A DNA stretch of 64,000 nt from an uncultured bacterium (GTDB lineage: Bacteria > Bacteroidota > Bacteroidia > Chitinophagales > Chitinophagaceae): assembly GCA_903826405.1 (NCBI GenBank), contig CAIKEH010000055.1, positions 160,162 to 224,161 on the forward strand, written 5' to 3'. Each line of letters starts with the position of its first letter. Position 1 is the stretch's first letter. The notes beneath the pieces are model-generated. The model worked only from the letters and a program-made list of their open reading frames with translations. It had not been told where the DNA came from and made no database searches. Of this stretch, positions 30,812 through 40,503 are shown piece by piece. The position numbers were made by a program, and so were the translations under genes.

Positions 30812-31489
30812 TCACGGTGTCTTATGGTTTGCAGAAGGGGTGTAGAACTCCTTGATATAAAGGGGTTCAGCGTAGGCTAAGTTGGGGAATTCAGTTTTCA
30901 GATATCGTGTCCAGGACAGCTCGGTCAAGGAAGCGGCTCCCGGTTTTACAGATGTAAATATAGCATTTGGATGTTGAATCATCTTTTTGAATTTTTCCGA
31001 GCCACTACCAAAAAAATGGACGGGTCCGGATGCTAATTCAACAGAAAAGCTGCCGGACTCAAGAATGAGAGGGAATGGGGCTTTTATTTCATGGCCTACA
31101 TGGGTATACAATGCAGTGAACACTTCGTCACGTCTGGCATCGATCATGGGGCAAAGCGTTTTGGGATTTGGATCCCGGGCGGCATGAGCCATCCATTCCA
31201 ATGTTCCGACCGTGATCAAGGGGGTGGATAAAGCAAAGCAAAGACCTTTTGCACAGGCCATGCCTACACGAAGCCCGGTATAGGACCCCGGTCCATGCAC
31301 AATGGATATGGCGGACAGCTCCCGTTGATTTTTGCCAAGGGAAGACAGCAGTTCAAGGATCGCAGGGTGGAGAAAACTTGCATGTTCCGCCTGTGCGTCA
31401 TTGATGAGCTCACCCAGCAGAATACCATTTTCCGACAGGCTTACACTCCCTTCTTGCAGTGCTGTATTCAATTGGAGGATCAGGCCCAT
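30812..31489 (-). CDS. tsaB: tRNA threonylcarbamoyladenosine biosynthesis protein TsaB
   Basis: A 225-residue ASKHA-fold protein that acts with TsaD and TsaE to make t6A37 in ANN-decoding tRNAs. The signature SIVHGPGSYTGLRVGMACAKGL (first 20 residues from SIVHG, positions about 62-81) is the diagnostic TsaB block, preceded by EHASFLHPAILELL. The N-terminus ILQLNTALQEGSVSL fits the family nucleotide-binding strand. It is divergent from ridA. No other t6A gene is near. Confidence 0.94.
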   Translation of the reverse strand: MGLILQLNTALQEGSVSLSENGILLGELINDAQAEHASFLHPAILELLSSLGKNQRELSAISIVHGPGSYTGLRVGMACAKGLCFALSTPLITVGTLEWMAHAARDPNPKTLCPMIDARRDEVFTALYTHVGHEIKAPFPLILESGSFSVELASGPVHFFGSGSEKFKKMIQHPNAIFTSVKPGAASLTELSWTRYLKTEFPNLAYAEPLYIKEFYTPSANHKTP

Positions 31490-31546
31490 GTTGCTTCCGA
31501 TTGTTCAGGACGCAGCATCACCAAGGGATAACGATCGTTCATGCAG

Positions 31547-31554
31547 CAAAAATA
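31547..31554 (-). promoter_or_regulatory. Putative -7 box of tsaB
   Basis: On the minus strand TATTTTTG matches TAnnTTTG, about 57 nt upstream of the tsaB start codon, within the 119-bp divergent region shared with ridA. Confidence 0.35.
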
Positions 31555-31608
31555 GGTTGGCCGATTCCAATTAAGTATGCAATTTTACTCTTCAACCAAA
31601 GAAATCAG

Positions 31609-31989
31609 ATGTCCAAGACCATCATCCAGACCGACCAAGCTCCTGCACCCATTGGTCCCTACAGCCAGGCTGTCAAAGCAGGTGGGCTCCTATTCATTTC
31701 AGGCCAGGTGGCCATCGATCCAGCAACAGGTAATGTGGATGCTTCGGATATCCCGTCTGAAACACATCAGGTGATGAGAAACTTGGAAGCTATCCTCAAA
31801 GAAGCGGGAAGCAATTTCTCTCAAGTGGTCAAAACGACCATCTTCCTATCCGATATGTCGCTGTTCGGACAGGTGAATGAAGTCTATTCGTCTTATCTCG
31901 AAGGTGCTTATCCCGCTCGGGAGACCGTTGCGGTGAAGGGGTTACCCAAAAACGTTAATGTGGAGATCAGCATGATCGCTCTTTCCTGA
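31609..31989 (+). CDS. ridA: RidA-family enamine/imine deaminase
   Basis: A 126-residue YjgF/YER057c/UK114 protein that hydrolyses reactive 2-aminoacrylate. The start at 31609 is chosen because the longer open frame from 31459 adds 50 residues not found in the family. Characteristic segments are APAPIGPYSQAVKAGGLLFI, SGQVAIDPATG, the catalytic-site Arg in GAYPARETVAV, and VNVEISMIAL at the end. Proteins of this family are trimeric and cytoplasmic. Confidence 0.96.
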   Translation: MSKTIIQTDQAPAPIGPYSQAVKAGGLLFISGQVAIDPATGNVDASDIPSETHQVMRNLEAILKEAGSNFSQVVKTTIFLSDMSLFGQVNEVYSSYLEGAYPARETVAVKGLPKNVNVEISMIALS

Positions 31990-32024
31990 CCGGGGATTAC
32001 CCGATATTTAAAAACAGTTCAACT

Positions 32025-32058
32025 TTGAGCATCTTATTGATCTTCAATCTTATATTTG
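32025..32058 (+). promoter_or_regulatory. Putative promoter of the 32125 gene
   Basis: TTG at 32025-32027 and TATATTTG at 32051-32058 (TAnnTTTG) are separated by 23 bases, within the range tolerated by Bacteroidota promoters. The start codon is 66 nt downstream. Confidence 0.4.
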
Positions 32059-32124
32059 CAAAATCAAAGATTTTCACCCTTGCATAGCAGCATTGGTAAT
32101 ATCTTTATTGTCTAATAGGATCTA

Positions 32125-32685
32125 GTGACCAAACTTGCCGCCATACTGCTCCTCACGCTTCATCTCTTCAATTTGGGGGGGTATCAGATCCTATTCAGCA
32201 AGGCTGAACAGGCTGCGGCGGAGCGTTTCCTGACCAGGCTCGACAGGTCTGAGTATACCGATCAGGAGCTCATCGAGGTGAAAATTCCGGTCAATCTACC
32301 TTATCAATCCAACTGGTCAGATTTCGAACGTTATGACGGGGAGGTTCAGATTGGTGCAGTCCATTATAATTACGTCAAGCGGAAACTGTACAACGATACA
32401 ATGATCCTCATGTGTATTCCGAATCCGGAGCAGATGAAGATAGCAAATGCTAAGGAAGCTTTCTTTTCTTTAGTGAATAACCTACAACATCCAGGTCAGG
32501 AAAAATCTCCTGGTGCACCAAGTAAGATAATCAAGAGCATCACTACGGAATATATCCAGGATAATACAGATGCTCAATTGGCATGGGAAGTTCATCTTCC
32601 GCTCCTACCTGCGGTAGTCAGGAAGGAAGCCATGCCACAGGTGTTTCTCCCTACACCTTTCCAGCCGCCTGAAATGCTTGCCTGA
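32125..32685 (+). CDS. Conserved hypothetical exported protein
   Basis: A 186-residue protein from a GTG start, with a short export-type hydrophobic N-terminus (LAAILLLTLHLFNLGGYQI). The rest is soluble and contains DGEVQIGAVHYNYVKRKLYN and IPNPEQMKIANAKEAFFS. It resembles Bacteroidota hypothetical proteins without assigned function. The Pro-rich C-terminus (FLPTPFQPPEMLA) may be exposed. It lies 41 nt before the haloperoxidase-like gene on the same strand, so cotranscription is possible. Confidence 0.75.
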   Translation: MTKLAAILLLTLHLFNLGGYQILFSKAEQAAAERFLTRLDRSEYTDQELIEVKIPVNLPYQSNWSDFERYDGEVQIGAVHYNYVKRKLYNDTMILMCIPNPEQMKIANAKEAFFSLVNNLQHPGQEKSPGAPSKIIKSITTEYIQDNTDAQLAWEVHLPLLPAVVRKEAMPQVFLPTPFQPPEMLA

Positions 32686-32726
32686 CCTTTCGGTATCCGC
32701 ATTTCAAACTTTCATCATTCCCGCTT

Positions 32727-34058
32727 ATGTACAAAATACTGGCAACAGTATGCATGGTCATAGTACTTGCATCCTGCAGACAGGGCCAACGTCAGGATTG
32801 GTCCTCTTTCACGCATGATCCATTCTTGTATTGCAAGACGGTCAAGAAATTGAACGATGTTGTTCTGGAGAACAACTTCGCACCCATGATCGCTTCCCGC
32901 AATTATGTATATGCAAATATCGCTGCCTATGAATGCGTGGCGGCGGGGGATCCATCTTTCATGTCATTGGCTGGGCAGATCAGACATATGCCCATCATGC
33001 CCAAGCCAATGGATACGGCACACACTGATTTCGCACTGGCAGCACTGCTGGCCTTTGTCAAAGTAGGCAATGCCGTTACTTTCCCGGAGGGCAGTATGAT
33101 GGAATATTATGGAATGATAAAAGAAGATGCTGATAGTGCCGGCGTGCCTTCGGATGTACTGAACGCATCTTCTGCTTTTGCCGATACCATTTCCAGTGCC
33201 GTGCTAGCCTGGAGTCGCAAGGATAATTATGCGGCCACACGCGGGGCATCGAGATACACCGTGACTGATTCTGCCGGACGTTATATCCCCACTCCTCCCA
33301 TGTATGGCACAGCGATAGAACCGCATTGGAGGGAGATACGTACCATGGTGCTGGACTCGGCTTCGCAGTTCAAGCCCGTTCGTCCTCCTGCTTTCGAAAT
33401 CGGTAACAAGAGCAGCACATACTATCGTGCTTTGATGGAGGTGAAGAACATCGGCGACAGCTTGACGGAAGAACAGAAGCACATCGCGGAATTCTGGGAC
33501 GATAATCCATTCAAGATGAATGTGACCGGTCATGTCATGTTCGCCACGAAGAAATTCTCGCCTCCGGGCCATTGGATGAACATCGTGGGTATCGGCGCTT
33601 CAAAGGCCAATGCCGATTTCAACACCACAGTGGCAGCATATGCCAAGACATCCATCGCACTCTTCGATGCCTTCATCAGTTGCTGGGATGAAAAATATCG
33701 CAGCAACTACATCCGTCCCGAGACGGTGATCAATGCGAAAGTTGATCCCAATTGGAGGCCGTATCTCCAGACGCCCCCATTCCCTTCCTATACGAGCGGA
33801 CATTCCACGATCTCTGCCGCCGCAGCAGAGGTGATGACCGAGTACTTCGGCGATAAACTCAGCTTCACCGACACCTCACTCCTGGAATTTGGGGTAGGCA
33901 ACAGAGAGATCAGTTCATTCCGCGGAGCGGCTCAGGATGCCAGCATATCCAGACTCTATGGGGGTATCCATTACCGATTCGATCTGGATGCAGGTGCTGT
34001 GGCCGGAAAGGGTGTGGGCGAGCTGGTGGTGAGCCGACTTAAAATGCGCAAAAGATGA
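32727..34058 (+). CDS. Vanadium-dependent haloperoxidase-like lipoprotein
   Basis: A 443-residue member of the PAP2/vanadium haloperoxidase superfamily. A lipoprotein signal (VCMVIVLASC, Cys at about residue 16) places it at the membrane, facing the periplasm. The vanadate/phosphate-binding motifs are visible: a Lys/Arg-Pro region (YRSNYIRPETVIN), PPFPSYTSGHSTISAAAA (the PSGH-type motif) and SRLYGGIHYRFD (the SRx5H-type motif). Activity could be halide oxidation or phosphatase. A probable outer-membrane protein gene follows. Confidence 0.88.
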   Translation: MYKILATVCMVIVLASCRQGQRQDWSSFTHDPFLYCKTVKKLNDVVLENNFAPMIASRNYVYANIAAYECVAAGDPSFMSLAGQIRHMPIMPKPMDTAHTDFALAALLAFVKVGNAVTFPEGSMMEYYGMIKEDADSAGVPSDVLNASSAFADTISSAVLAWSRKDNYAATRGASRYTVTDSAGRYIPTPPMYGTAIEPHWREIRTMVLDSASQFKPVRPPAFEIGNKSSTYYRALMEVKNIGDSLTEEQKHIAEFWDDNPFKMNVTGHVMFATKKFSPPGHWMNIVGIGASKANADFNTTVAAYAKTSIALFDAFISCWDEKYRSNYIRPETVINAKVDPNWRPYLQTPPFPSYTSGHSTISAAAAEVMTEYFGDKLSFTDTSLLEFGVGNREISSFRGAAQDASISRLYGGIHYRFDLDAGAVAGKGVGELVVSRLKMRKR

Positions 34059-34140
34059 AAATGGAAAAAGGCTAAACTGTATGCCTCAAGTTGACCATGA
34101 TCCATCAAATCATATAATCAAACAACTAAAGACCATTCAC

Positions 34141-35244
34141 ATGAAAAAGTTTTTATCATACTTCACACTCATCATATTGATCGGCCTGACCAACATCCAC
34201 CAAATTCACGCACAGGGATGTGTGGCCATACGGAGTACGGGGGGCGCCTCCTGCATGCGTCCTCAAGCGAGCCACGATTCCTCGGGCTGGAGCCTGACCG
34301 TCAATAGCCGCTATTTCAATTCATACAAACATTTTGTCGGTACTCAAGAGCAGAAACAGCGTATCGAACAAGGCACCAATGTGATCAATCATACCTTTAG
34401 TACTGATTTTTTCCTGTTGAAGAATCTTAACCGGAGATGGAGCATTGCTGTAGATCTGCCCGTGATCGGCAATACGCGCTCTTCACTTTATGAACATGGT
34501 GGTAATGCAGCAGGCCCGTCTGCCAGGCATAATACCCATTCATTTGGCATAGGTGATGTCAGGATATCGGTTTATCGCTGGCTATGGGACCCCAAGACAC
34601 ATGAAAAATGGAATGTACAGGCAGGCTTAGGCATCAAACTTCCTACCGGAGATTACAAATACCAGGATTACTTCTGGAAGAACGATACCACCCGAACCCT
34701 CGGCCCTGTTGACCAGTCCATTCAATTGGGCGATGGTGGCACAGGTTTCACTGCGGAATTAAATGCATTCTGGTCTATCACCCATATGGTGAATCTCTAC
34801 GGAAACTTTTATTATCTGGCAAACCCCCGTGAGCAGAATGGTGTGTCCACGGCACGTGGAGGCACGCCCTCTGCAGCCGCCATTGCCAACGGCAGCGAGG
34901 TCATGAGTGTTCCCGATCAGTATATGTATCGTTTTGGCGTGAATGCCATGTTCGGCAACTTCAATGCTTCGATCGGACTGCGTAAGGAATGTGTTACCGT
35001 GCGTGACCTCATCGGTGGTAGCAATGGCTTCCGTAGGCCGGGAACGGTGACCTCTTTAGAACCGGGAGGAAGTTACACTGCGGGTAAATTCACGGCATTT
35101 GCTTACGTGCCTGTGGCACTGATACGTGACCGTACCCAGAGCGTACCGGACATGATCCGTACTGAAAAAACCGGCGTGTATGCGCATGGTGATGCCGCTT
35201 TCGCGGACTACGCCATCAACGTGGGTGTCACCCTCCGATTTTGA
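34141..35244 (+). CDS. Outer-membrane protein, unknown role
   Basis: A 367-residue protein; the ATG at 34141 is preferred because it opens a proper signal peptide (KKFLSYFTLIILIGLTNIHQ, ending in IHAQG). The in-frame ATG at 34081 adds 20 polar residues. The body has beta-strand character with periodic aromatics (WSLTVNSRYFNSYKHFVG, WNVQAGLGIKLPTGDYKY) and ends NVGVTLRF with a terminal Phe, as in outer-membrane barrels of the phenol-degradation MetA-like type. Its position behind the haloperoxidase gene suggests a shared function. No substrate is known. Confidence 0.82.
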   Translation: MKKFLSYFTLIILIGLTNIHQIHAQGCVAIRSTGGASCMRPQASHDSSGWSLTVNSRYFNSYKHFVGTQEQKQRIEQGTNVINHTFSTDFFLLKNLNRRWSIAVDLPVIGNTRSSLYEHGGNAAGPSARHNTHSFGIGDVRISVYRWLWDPKTHEKWNVQAGLGIKLPTGDYKYQDYFWKNDTTRTLGPVDQSIQLGDGGTGFTAELNAFWSITHMVNLYGNFYYLANPREQNGVSTARGGTPSAAAIANGSEVMSVPDQYMYRFGVNAMFGNFNASIGLRKECVTVRDLIGGSNGFRRPGTVTSLEPGGSYTAGKFTAFAYVPVALIRDRTQSVPDMIRTEKTGVYAHGDAAFADYAINVGVTLRF

Positions 35245-35302
35245 AATCATTTTAAATAAAGGTGATTATCCGGAGGTTCATCCGCAAATACGACCAGAAG
35301 CG

Positions 35303-35421
35303 AATTCCGGATTGCGAATTCTCGAACTCAACCAGGCTTTCTAATGATCAACGTCACCACGCGTTGAACCCTTAGGGACTGACTGTTCAATCCGCAATTC
35401 GGAATTCGCAATCCGGAATCC
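35303..35421. repeat. Inverted short tandem arrays of the 7-bp unit RATTSCG
   Basis: The left arm (35303-35321) reads AATTCCG GATTGCG then AATTC. The right arm (35388-35421) carries about five inverted units (CAATCCG, CAATTCG, GAATTCG, CAATCCG, GAATCC). ATTCCGGATTGCGAATTC is an 18-base exact inverted match between the arms, separated by about 80 bases without a gene. A third array of the same unit lies at 45796-45832. Confidence 0.8.
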
Positions 35422-35452
35422 AGAACTGACCTCTATCTTTACATCCTAACGG

Positions 35453-38400
35453 ATGTTAGTTTCCATGATGTTTTCCCTAAATAACAAAGTCAGGTTGGTG
35501 ACTGCTGCGAGCCTTTTCGATGGGCACGACGCGGCCATCAACATCATGCGCCGTATCATGCAGAGCAAAGGTGCTGAAGTGATACATCTGGGACATAACC
35601 GTTCCGTATCTGAAATAGTGGAGGCTGCCATCGAAGAGGATGTACAAGGGATAGCCATCACTTCCTACCAGGGAGGGCATATGGAATACTTCAAGTATAT
35701 GAAGGACCTGCTGGTTGCGAATGGCTGTGGACATATCCGGATCTTTGGCGGCGGTGGCGGTACTATACTCCCTGTTGAGATCACTGAATTGCAACGATAT
35801 GGAATCACCAGGATCTATTCACCTGATGACGGCAGACAGATGGGGCTGGAAGGGATGATCGAGGAGGTGGTCAGGAATTGTGATTTCCCCCTCGATGCCC
35901 CCCCGGATAGTTTTACAACCCCGCTGCAATTAGGAGAGGTGCATGATATCCGAAAGATCGCAAGGGCCATCACTCTGGCTGAAAATGCCCAACATCATGG
36001 AAAGGAACTTCCTGCAAAATCATCCTCGAAATTATCCAAACCGGTTCTGGGTATCACTGGAACTGGCGGCGCGGGTAAGAGCTCCGTCACCGACGAAATC
36101 GTCAGAAGATACCTCGATCATTTTCCGGATAAAACCATCGCGGTCATTTCAGTTGACCCTTCCAAAAAGAAGACAGGTGGGGCTTTACTGGGTGATCGGA
36201 TCAGGATGAATGCCATCCATCATCCCAGAGCCTATATGCGCAGCCTGGCGACACGTGAAAGTGACCGGGCTCTGAGTCCACATGTGGATGAAGCCATCGC
36301 CATCTGTGCAGAAGCGGGGTACGACTTGATCGTACTTGAATCTGCGGGCGTCGGACAAAGCGATGCGAGTATTCTTGATCATTGCGATGTCAGTCTGTAT
36401 GTGATGACACCGGAATATGGTGCCGCATCACAACTTGAAAAGATCAACATGCTCGATTATGCCGATGTCGTGGCCATCAATAAAACCGATAAGGCAGGCG
36501 CACTCGATGCCATCATCGATGTCCGCAAGCAATACAGGCGAAATCATGCGCTATGGACCATCAAAGATGTTGACATCCCTGTAGTGGGAACGATCGCGTC
36601 TCAATTCAATGATGGAGGGATGAACAGACTGTTCGCTCTGTTGTCATCGAAATTAGACGAGAAGAAGGGCACCACTTTCAGTAAAAATCAAAAGGAGCAT
36701 CTTCAGCATGATGCCAATCGTGAAATATCATCGATCATACCGCCAGCAAGGGTACGATACCTGAGTGAGATCACTCAACAATTGCGTGAATATGATGGAT
36801 TGGTGAGGGATCAATCCGACATCGCATCTAAGTTGTATCAACTGCATGGGGCTAAACAACAATTGGAGCAGGTAGTTGATGTTAGTGTAGTTCAGGCCTT
36901 GGAACTTGCGTTCGATGCACTCCTGGAGAAACTCACACCGGTAAGCCGTAAGCTCATCAGGAACTGGCCTGAAAAGCAAAAAGTGTATCAGGCGGATTTT
37001 TTGGAGTATCCGGTCAGAGGCAAAACTATCCGGCAACCCATGTTCAGCAATAGTTTATCCGGCATCAGGATACCCAAGGTCATACTGCCGAACTACCGGG
37101 ATTGGGGAGATATATTGACTTGGCAGGCCCAGGAAAATGCACCGGGGCATTTCCCATTCACCGCAGGTGTTTTCCCGTTAAAACGAGAAGGCGAGGATCC
37201 AACCCGAATGTTCGCCGGAGAAGGAGGACCTGAACGAACCAACCGAAGATTCCATTATGTATCCAGGGATCAGCTTGCGAAAAGACTTTCAACGGCATTT
37301 GATTCGGTCACTTTGTATGGTGAAGATCCAGCCTTGCGTCCGGACATTTACGGGAAGGTCGGAAATAGCGGTGTCAGCGTGGCAACTCTAGATGATGCCA
37401 AGAAATTATACAGTGGATTTGAATTATGCGACCCTCATACGTCCGTGAGCATGACCATCAATGGCCCGGCGCCGATCATACTCGCTTTCTTCCTCAACGC
37501 GGCTATTGACCAGCAATGTGAACAATGGATTTCCAGTCAGGGTCTATGGGATGATGTGGAAGCACGGTTGAATAAATTGAATGGAAACACACTGAGGCCC
37601 GAGTATAGCGATGTGGCTCATAACGGGGAGTTGCCCTCCGGGCATAATGGGCTTGGATTACGTTTGCTGGGTGTCAGTGGCAGGGATGTTTTGCCTCCCG
37701 ATGTTTATGCAGGTGTCCGAAAAGATGCTTTGGCTCAGGTCCGCGGAACGGTACAGGCGGATATTTTGAAGGAAGACCAGGCTCAGAACACCTGCATTTT
37801 CAGTACTGAATTCGCGTTGAGACTCATGGGCGATGTACAGGAATATTTCATCGAGAATGAGGTAAGGAATTTCTACAGTGTTTCCATCAGTGGATATCAT
37901 ATTGCAGAAGCCGGTGCCAACCCGATCACTCAACTTGCTTTCACCTTGTCCAACGGGTTCACTTATGTGGAATATTATCTTTCCCGGGGTATGAACATTG
38001 ATGACTTTGCGCCGAATCTTTCCTTCTTTTTTAGTAATGGGATGGACCCGGAATACAGTGTGATCGGCAGGGTCGCCCGAAGGATCTGGGCCAAGGCCAT
38101 GAAGTATCGGTATAAGGCGAATAAACGTAGCCAGATGTTGAAGTATCATATCCAAACATCAGGGCGGAGTCTCCATGCACAGGAGATCGACTTCAACGAC
38201 ATACGAACGACCTTACAAGCGCTTTACGCGATCTACGACAATTGCAATTCACTTCATACGAATGCATACGATGAGGCCATCACTACACCCACAGAAGACA
38301 GTGTACGACGGGCGATGGCCATACAACTCATCATCAACCGGGAATTGGGCACGGCGAAGAATGAGAATCCCAATCAGGGAGCATTTTTGATCAGTGAGTT

Positions 38401-38842
38401 GACCGATCTCGTGGAGGAGGCTGTTTTGAAAGAGTTTGATAGATTGACAGAGAGGGGCGGTGTGTTGGGAGCCATGGAGAGGATGTACCAACGTAACCGG
38501 ATCCAGGAGGAGAGCATGCATTATGAAAGCCTCAAACACAGCGGGGAACTACCCATCGTGGGAGTCAATACATTTTTGGACCGGAAGGGAAGCCCGACAA
38601 CCTTACCCGGTGAGGTGATTCGAAGCACGGACGAGGATAAGGATCAGCAGATATCCAATTTGGACAAGTTCAAGCAAAGGAATTCGGAATTATCCGGAGA
38701 GGCATTGGAACGGTTGAAAAAAGTTGCACTCTCCAATGGTAATGTGTTCGGGGAACTTATGGAAACGGTAAAATACTGCACGTTAGGTGAGATCACACAT
38801 TGCCTGTATGGGGCTGGAGGACAATACCGCCGGAACATGTGA
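35453..38842 (+). CDS. icmF: Isobutyryl-CoA mutase, fused (IcmF)
   Basis: A 1129-residue coenzyme-B12 enzyme interconverting isobutyryl-CoA and butyryl-CoA. Domain order is diagnostic of IcmF: N-terminal B12-binding domain ([19 protein letters not shown], with the Asp-x-His motif), then a MeaI-type GTPase chaperone (Walker [10 protein letters not shown] at about residue 203, NKTD at about 343), then the mutase TIM-barrel domain ([40 protein letters not shown]). Later in-frame ATGs at 35465 and 35468 are possible starts. No mutA/mutB or epimerase is near. A weak -7-like box (TATCTTTA) lies at 35434-35441. Confidence 0.96.
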   Translation: MLVSMMFSLNNKVRLVTAASLFDGHDAAINIMRRIMQSKGAEVIHLGHNRSVSEIVEAAIEEDVQGIAITSYQGGHMEYFKYMKDLLVANGCGHIRIFGGGGGTILPVEITELQRYGITRIYSPDDGRQMGLEGMIEEVVRNCDFPLDAPPDSFTTPLQLGEVHDIRKIARAITLAENAQHHGKELPAKSSSKLSKPVLGITGTGGAGKSSVTDEIVRRYLDHFPDKTIAVISVDPSKKKTGGALLGDRIRMNAIHHPRAYMRSLATRESDRALSPHVDEAIAICAEAGYDLIVLESAGVGQSDASILDHCDVSLYVMTPEYGAASQLEKINMLDYADVVAINKTDKAGALDAIIDVRKQYRRNHALWTIKDVDIPVVGTIASQFNDGGMNRLFALLSSKLDEKKGTTFSKNQKEHLQHDANREISSIIPPARVRYLSEITQQLREYDGLVRDQSDIASKLYQLHGAKQQLEQVVDVSVVQALELAFDALLEKLTPVSRKLIRNWPEKQKVYQADFLEYPVRGKTIRQPMFSNSLSGIRIPKVILPNYRDWGDILTWQAQENAPGHFPFTAGVFPLKREGEDPTRMFAGEGGPERTNRRFHYVSRDQLAKRLSTAFDSVTLYGEDPALRPDIYGKVGNSGVSVATLDDAKKLYSGFELCDPHTSVSMTINGPAPIILAFFLNAAIDQQCEQWISSQGLWDDVEARLNKLNGNTLRPEYSDVAHNGELPSGHNGLGLRLLGVSGRDVLPPDVYAGVRKDALAQVRGTVQADILKEDQAQNTCIFSTEFALRLMGDVQEYFIENEVRNFYSVSISGYHIAEAGANPITQLAFTLSNGFTYVEYYLSRGMNIDDFAPNLSFFFSNGMDPEYSVIGRVARRIWAKAMKYRYKANKRSQMLKYHIQTSGRSLHAQEIDFNDIRTTLQALYAIYDNCNSLHTNAYDEAITTPTEDSVRRAMAIQLIINRELGTAKNENPNQGAFLISELTDLVEEAVLKEFDRLTERGGVLGAMERMYQRNRIQEESMHYESLKHSGELPIVGVNTFLDRKGSPTTLPGEVIRSTDEDKDQQISNLDKFKQRNSELSGEALERLKKVALSNGNVFGELMETVKYCTLGEITHCLYGAGGQYRRNM

Positions 38843-38860
38843 TCTACCAGAAGATCCGAA

Positions 38861-38998
38861 CTATGACCTTCGGTTCAACGTGGATGCAGGATCTGGACTA
38901 TTCGCCCCGTTATCTTTAAGTTCAAAATTGGGCCGTTTCTCCAACTTTACGGCTTCCACAACAGTATAGGCGGTGATGCCCATCAGGATCAACCACAT
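38861..38998 (-). CDS. Possible 45-residue membrane peptide
   Basis: A short minus-strand frame convergent with icmF, its stop lying 18 nt from the icmF stop. The product begins MWLILMGITAYTVVEAV, a plausible membrane helix, and continues with a polar tail (KLEKRPNFELKDNGANS). The open frame extends 23 further codons upstream with no ATG, GTG or TTG start, and that part reads basic and amphipathic. No family is recognised. The remaining sequence up to 39204 is AT-rich and holds nothing recognisable. Confidence 0.3.
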   Translation of the reverse strand: MWLILMGITAYTVVEAVKLEKRPNFELKDNGANSPDPASTLNRRS

Positions 38999-39204
38999 GA
39001 TTATTCGATTTAAGGTTTCGTGTTTCCGTCCTAAAAAAAGACTATAAATCCGGCTATTTCGTTTACTGCTGATATGTTAATGTTTTGTTTTATGGGTTTT
39101 CGTTGGTTTTGAGGTCAGTTCATAACGACTCCAGACTCGAAGGAATATAACCGAGACACTTAGATATATACTGTTGATTTTCAGTAATATGGAGCGTATT
39201 CATT

Positions 39205-40023
39205 TTAAAGATCGACATCTTCGATCCGCACGGAGTAGATCTTCCATTTCGAATCAACGGTCAGTTGAAATTCCACCTGCCAACGACCTGTTCTCAGCAA
39301 ACATTTATTCCCCCGGATGAATCCTGTAGCATGCGATCCGGACACTTCGCAAAACTTTCCCCTGATGGATGTTTTACCTGCGTTCAGATCGAGAATAAGG
39401 ATCTCTTCATACCTGTCTTTGAATGAGTTTATGACCTGGATAGCTTCATGGTTGAGCAATAGGCCATATTGATTAATCATGAACTGCTCCATGAACAAGG
39501 AGCCATCAGCCTGAAGTTTCTTGTCTAAGATGAAACGCACACATCGGTTCAGAGCCGTCTGCTCATTGTCAAAGAATGGATCGGGGTGGTAATCGTCATA
39601 GAGAAAACAATGAAAGAGGGGCGATCCATCATTGGCGATTCGAAGATCCATGAATTCACCTGTCATGAATCGGTAGAGTTCAGCATCACTGATGTTGGGA
39701 CTGCTAACAAGTAGTTGGATCCTGTTTTCCAGGAGTATTTTCCGAAGTAGATCGAGTTCCTGCGCAAGTAGGCCATCCGGGATCATCATGGCATTCCTGA
39801 ATCTTTTCGGACTTCCCAGCTTCTCGAAAATGGTACAATTTCGAACTGTAGTTGTATATGGCTCTTTGGGTGGTGTAGGCAAAATCATCGGCCTATGAAT
39901 TTTGGGGACCGTAGGAAGAAATTCGCAATAAGGAGAACTAGATTCTGCAGCTTCCAACTGTTTTGGTTGTTCATTGGATTCCTGATGCTGATGGTCATAA
40001 TGAGTATCTGGTTTCTTGTCCAT
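39205..40023 (-). CDS. Conserved hypothetical protein
   Basis: A 272-residue soluble protein with a Gln/Pro/Ser-rich first 60 residues and a compact remainder. Recognisable stretches such as YRFMTGEFMDLRIAND, FLYDDYHPDPFFDNEQTAL and GYIDNGNG-like loops do not identify a family. The C-terminal region (GRWQVEFQLTVDSKWKIYSV) looks like a beta sandwich. There are no membrane segments and no signal peptide. It stands alone between two gaps. Function unknown. Confidence 0.75.
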   Translation of the reverse strand: MDKKPDTHYDHQHQESNEQPKQLEAAESSSPYCEFLPTVPKIHRPMILPTPPKEPYTTTVRNCTIFEKLGSPKRFRNAMMIPDGLLAQELDLLRKILLENRIQLLVSSPNISDAELYRFMTGEFMDLRIANDGSPLFHCFLYDDYHPDPFFDNEQTALNRCVRFILDKKLQADGSLFMEQFMINQYGLLLNHEAIQVINSFKDRYEEILILDLNAGKTSIRGKFCEVSGSHATGFIRGNKCLLRTGRWQVEFQLTVDSKWKIYSVRIEDVDL

Positions 40024-40503
40024 ATTTTGGTTTTGATAAAATTCAGTTCCCTTTTTTCACTTGCCATGTGCGCACGTGGTTTTATGGACTGTTTTTTACA
40101 CCTCCAGGGGTGTTGGATACTCGCCGATATCCAGTGGTGTTCATCAGGTAGGGTGGGGTGTGATTCAGTGGCCGGAACTTGACCTGCGAAGGGCGATCAC
40201 TAAACTCTTTAAATTCCTCTGTCTAAATTTTGCTTGTTCACGGAAACAAGTTCCTAAGGCGTTTGGGTATTCTGCCAAACGTAACAATGCATTAGGCGTC
40301 AGTCTATTTTAAATTAAATCCTGTAAATCAATTAAATACAGGGGAGGGGGCTAGGGGGCATTCTATTATATTTCTGAATTGAATTTGAAACATTTACAGT
40401 AATTTGTTCCCTTTTATAAGGCCCCTCTTCCACCCAGAGAGAAATTTGATCCATCCTACCCTCACATTTTTAATGGTTATTTATTTCGTGGAGGTTTAAT
40501 CAC
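40024..40503. other. 480-bp non-coding gap
   Basis: No gene is supported here. A short hairpin CGTTTGG/CCAAACG lies at 40260-40281, with an 8-base loop and no T run. A G-rich stretch of three long G runs lies at 40341-40358 (4, 5 and 5 G). The rest is AT-rich and probably holds the promoters of both flanking genes, which are divergent. Confidence 0.5.

Noticed and set aside
31459..31608. N-terminal extension of ridA
   Set aside because: The added 50 residues are not found in RidA proteins and overlap the tsaB start region; the ATG at 31609 fits the family.
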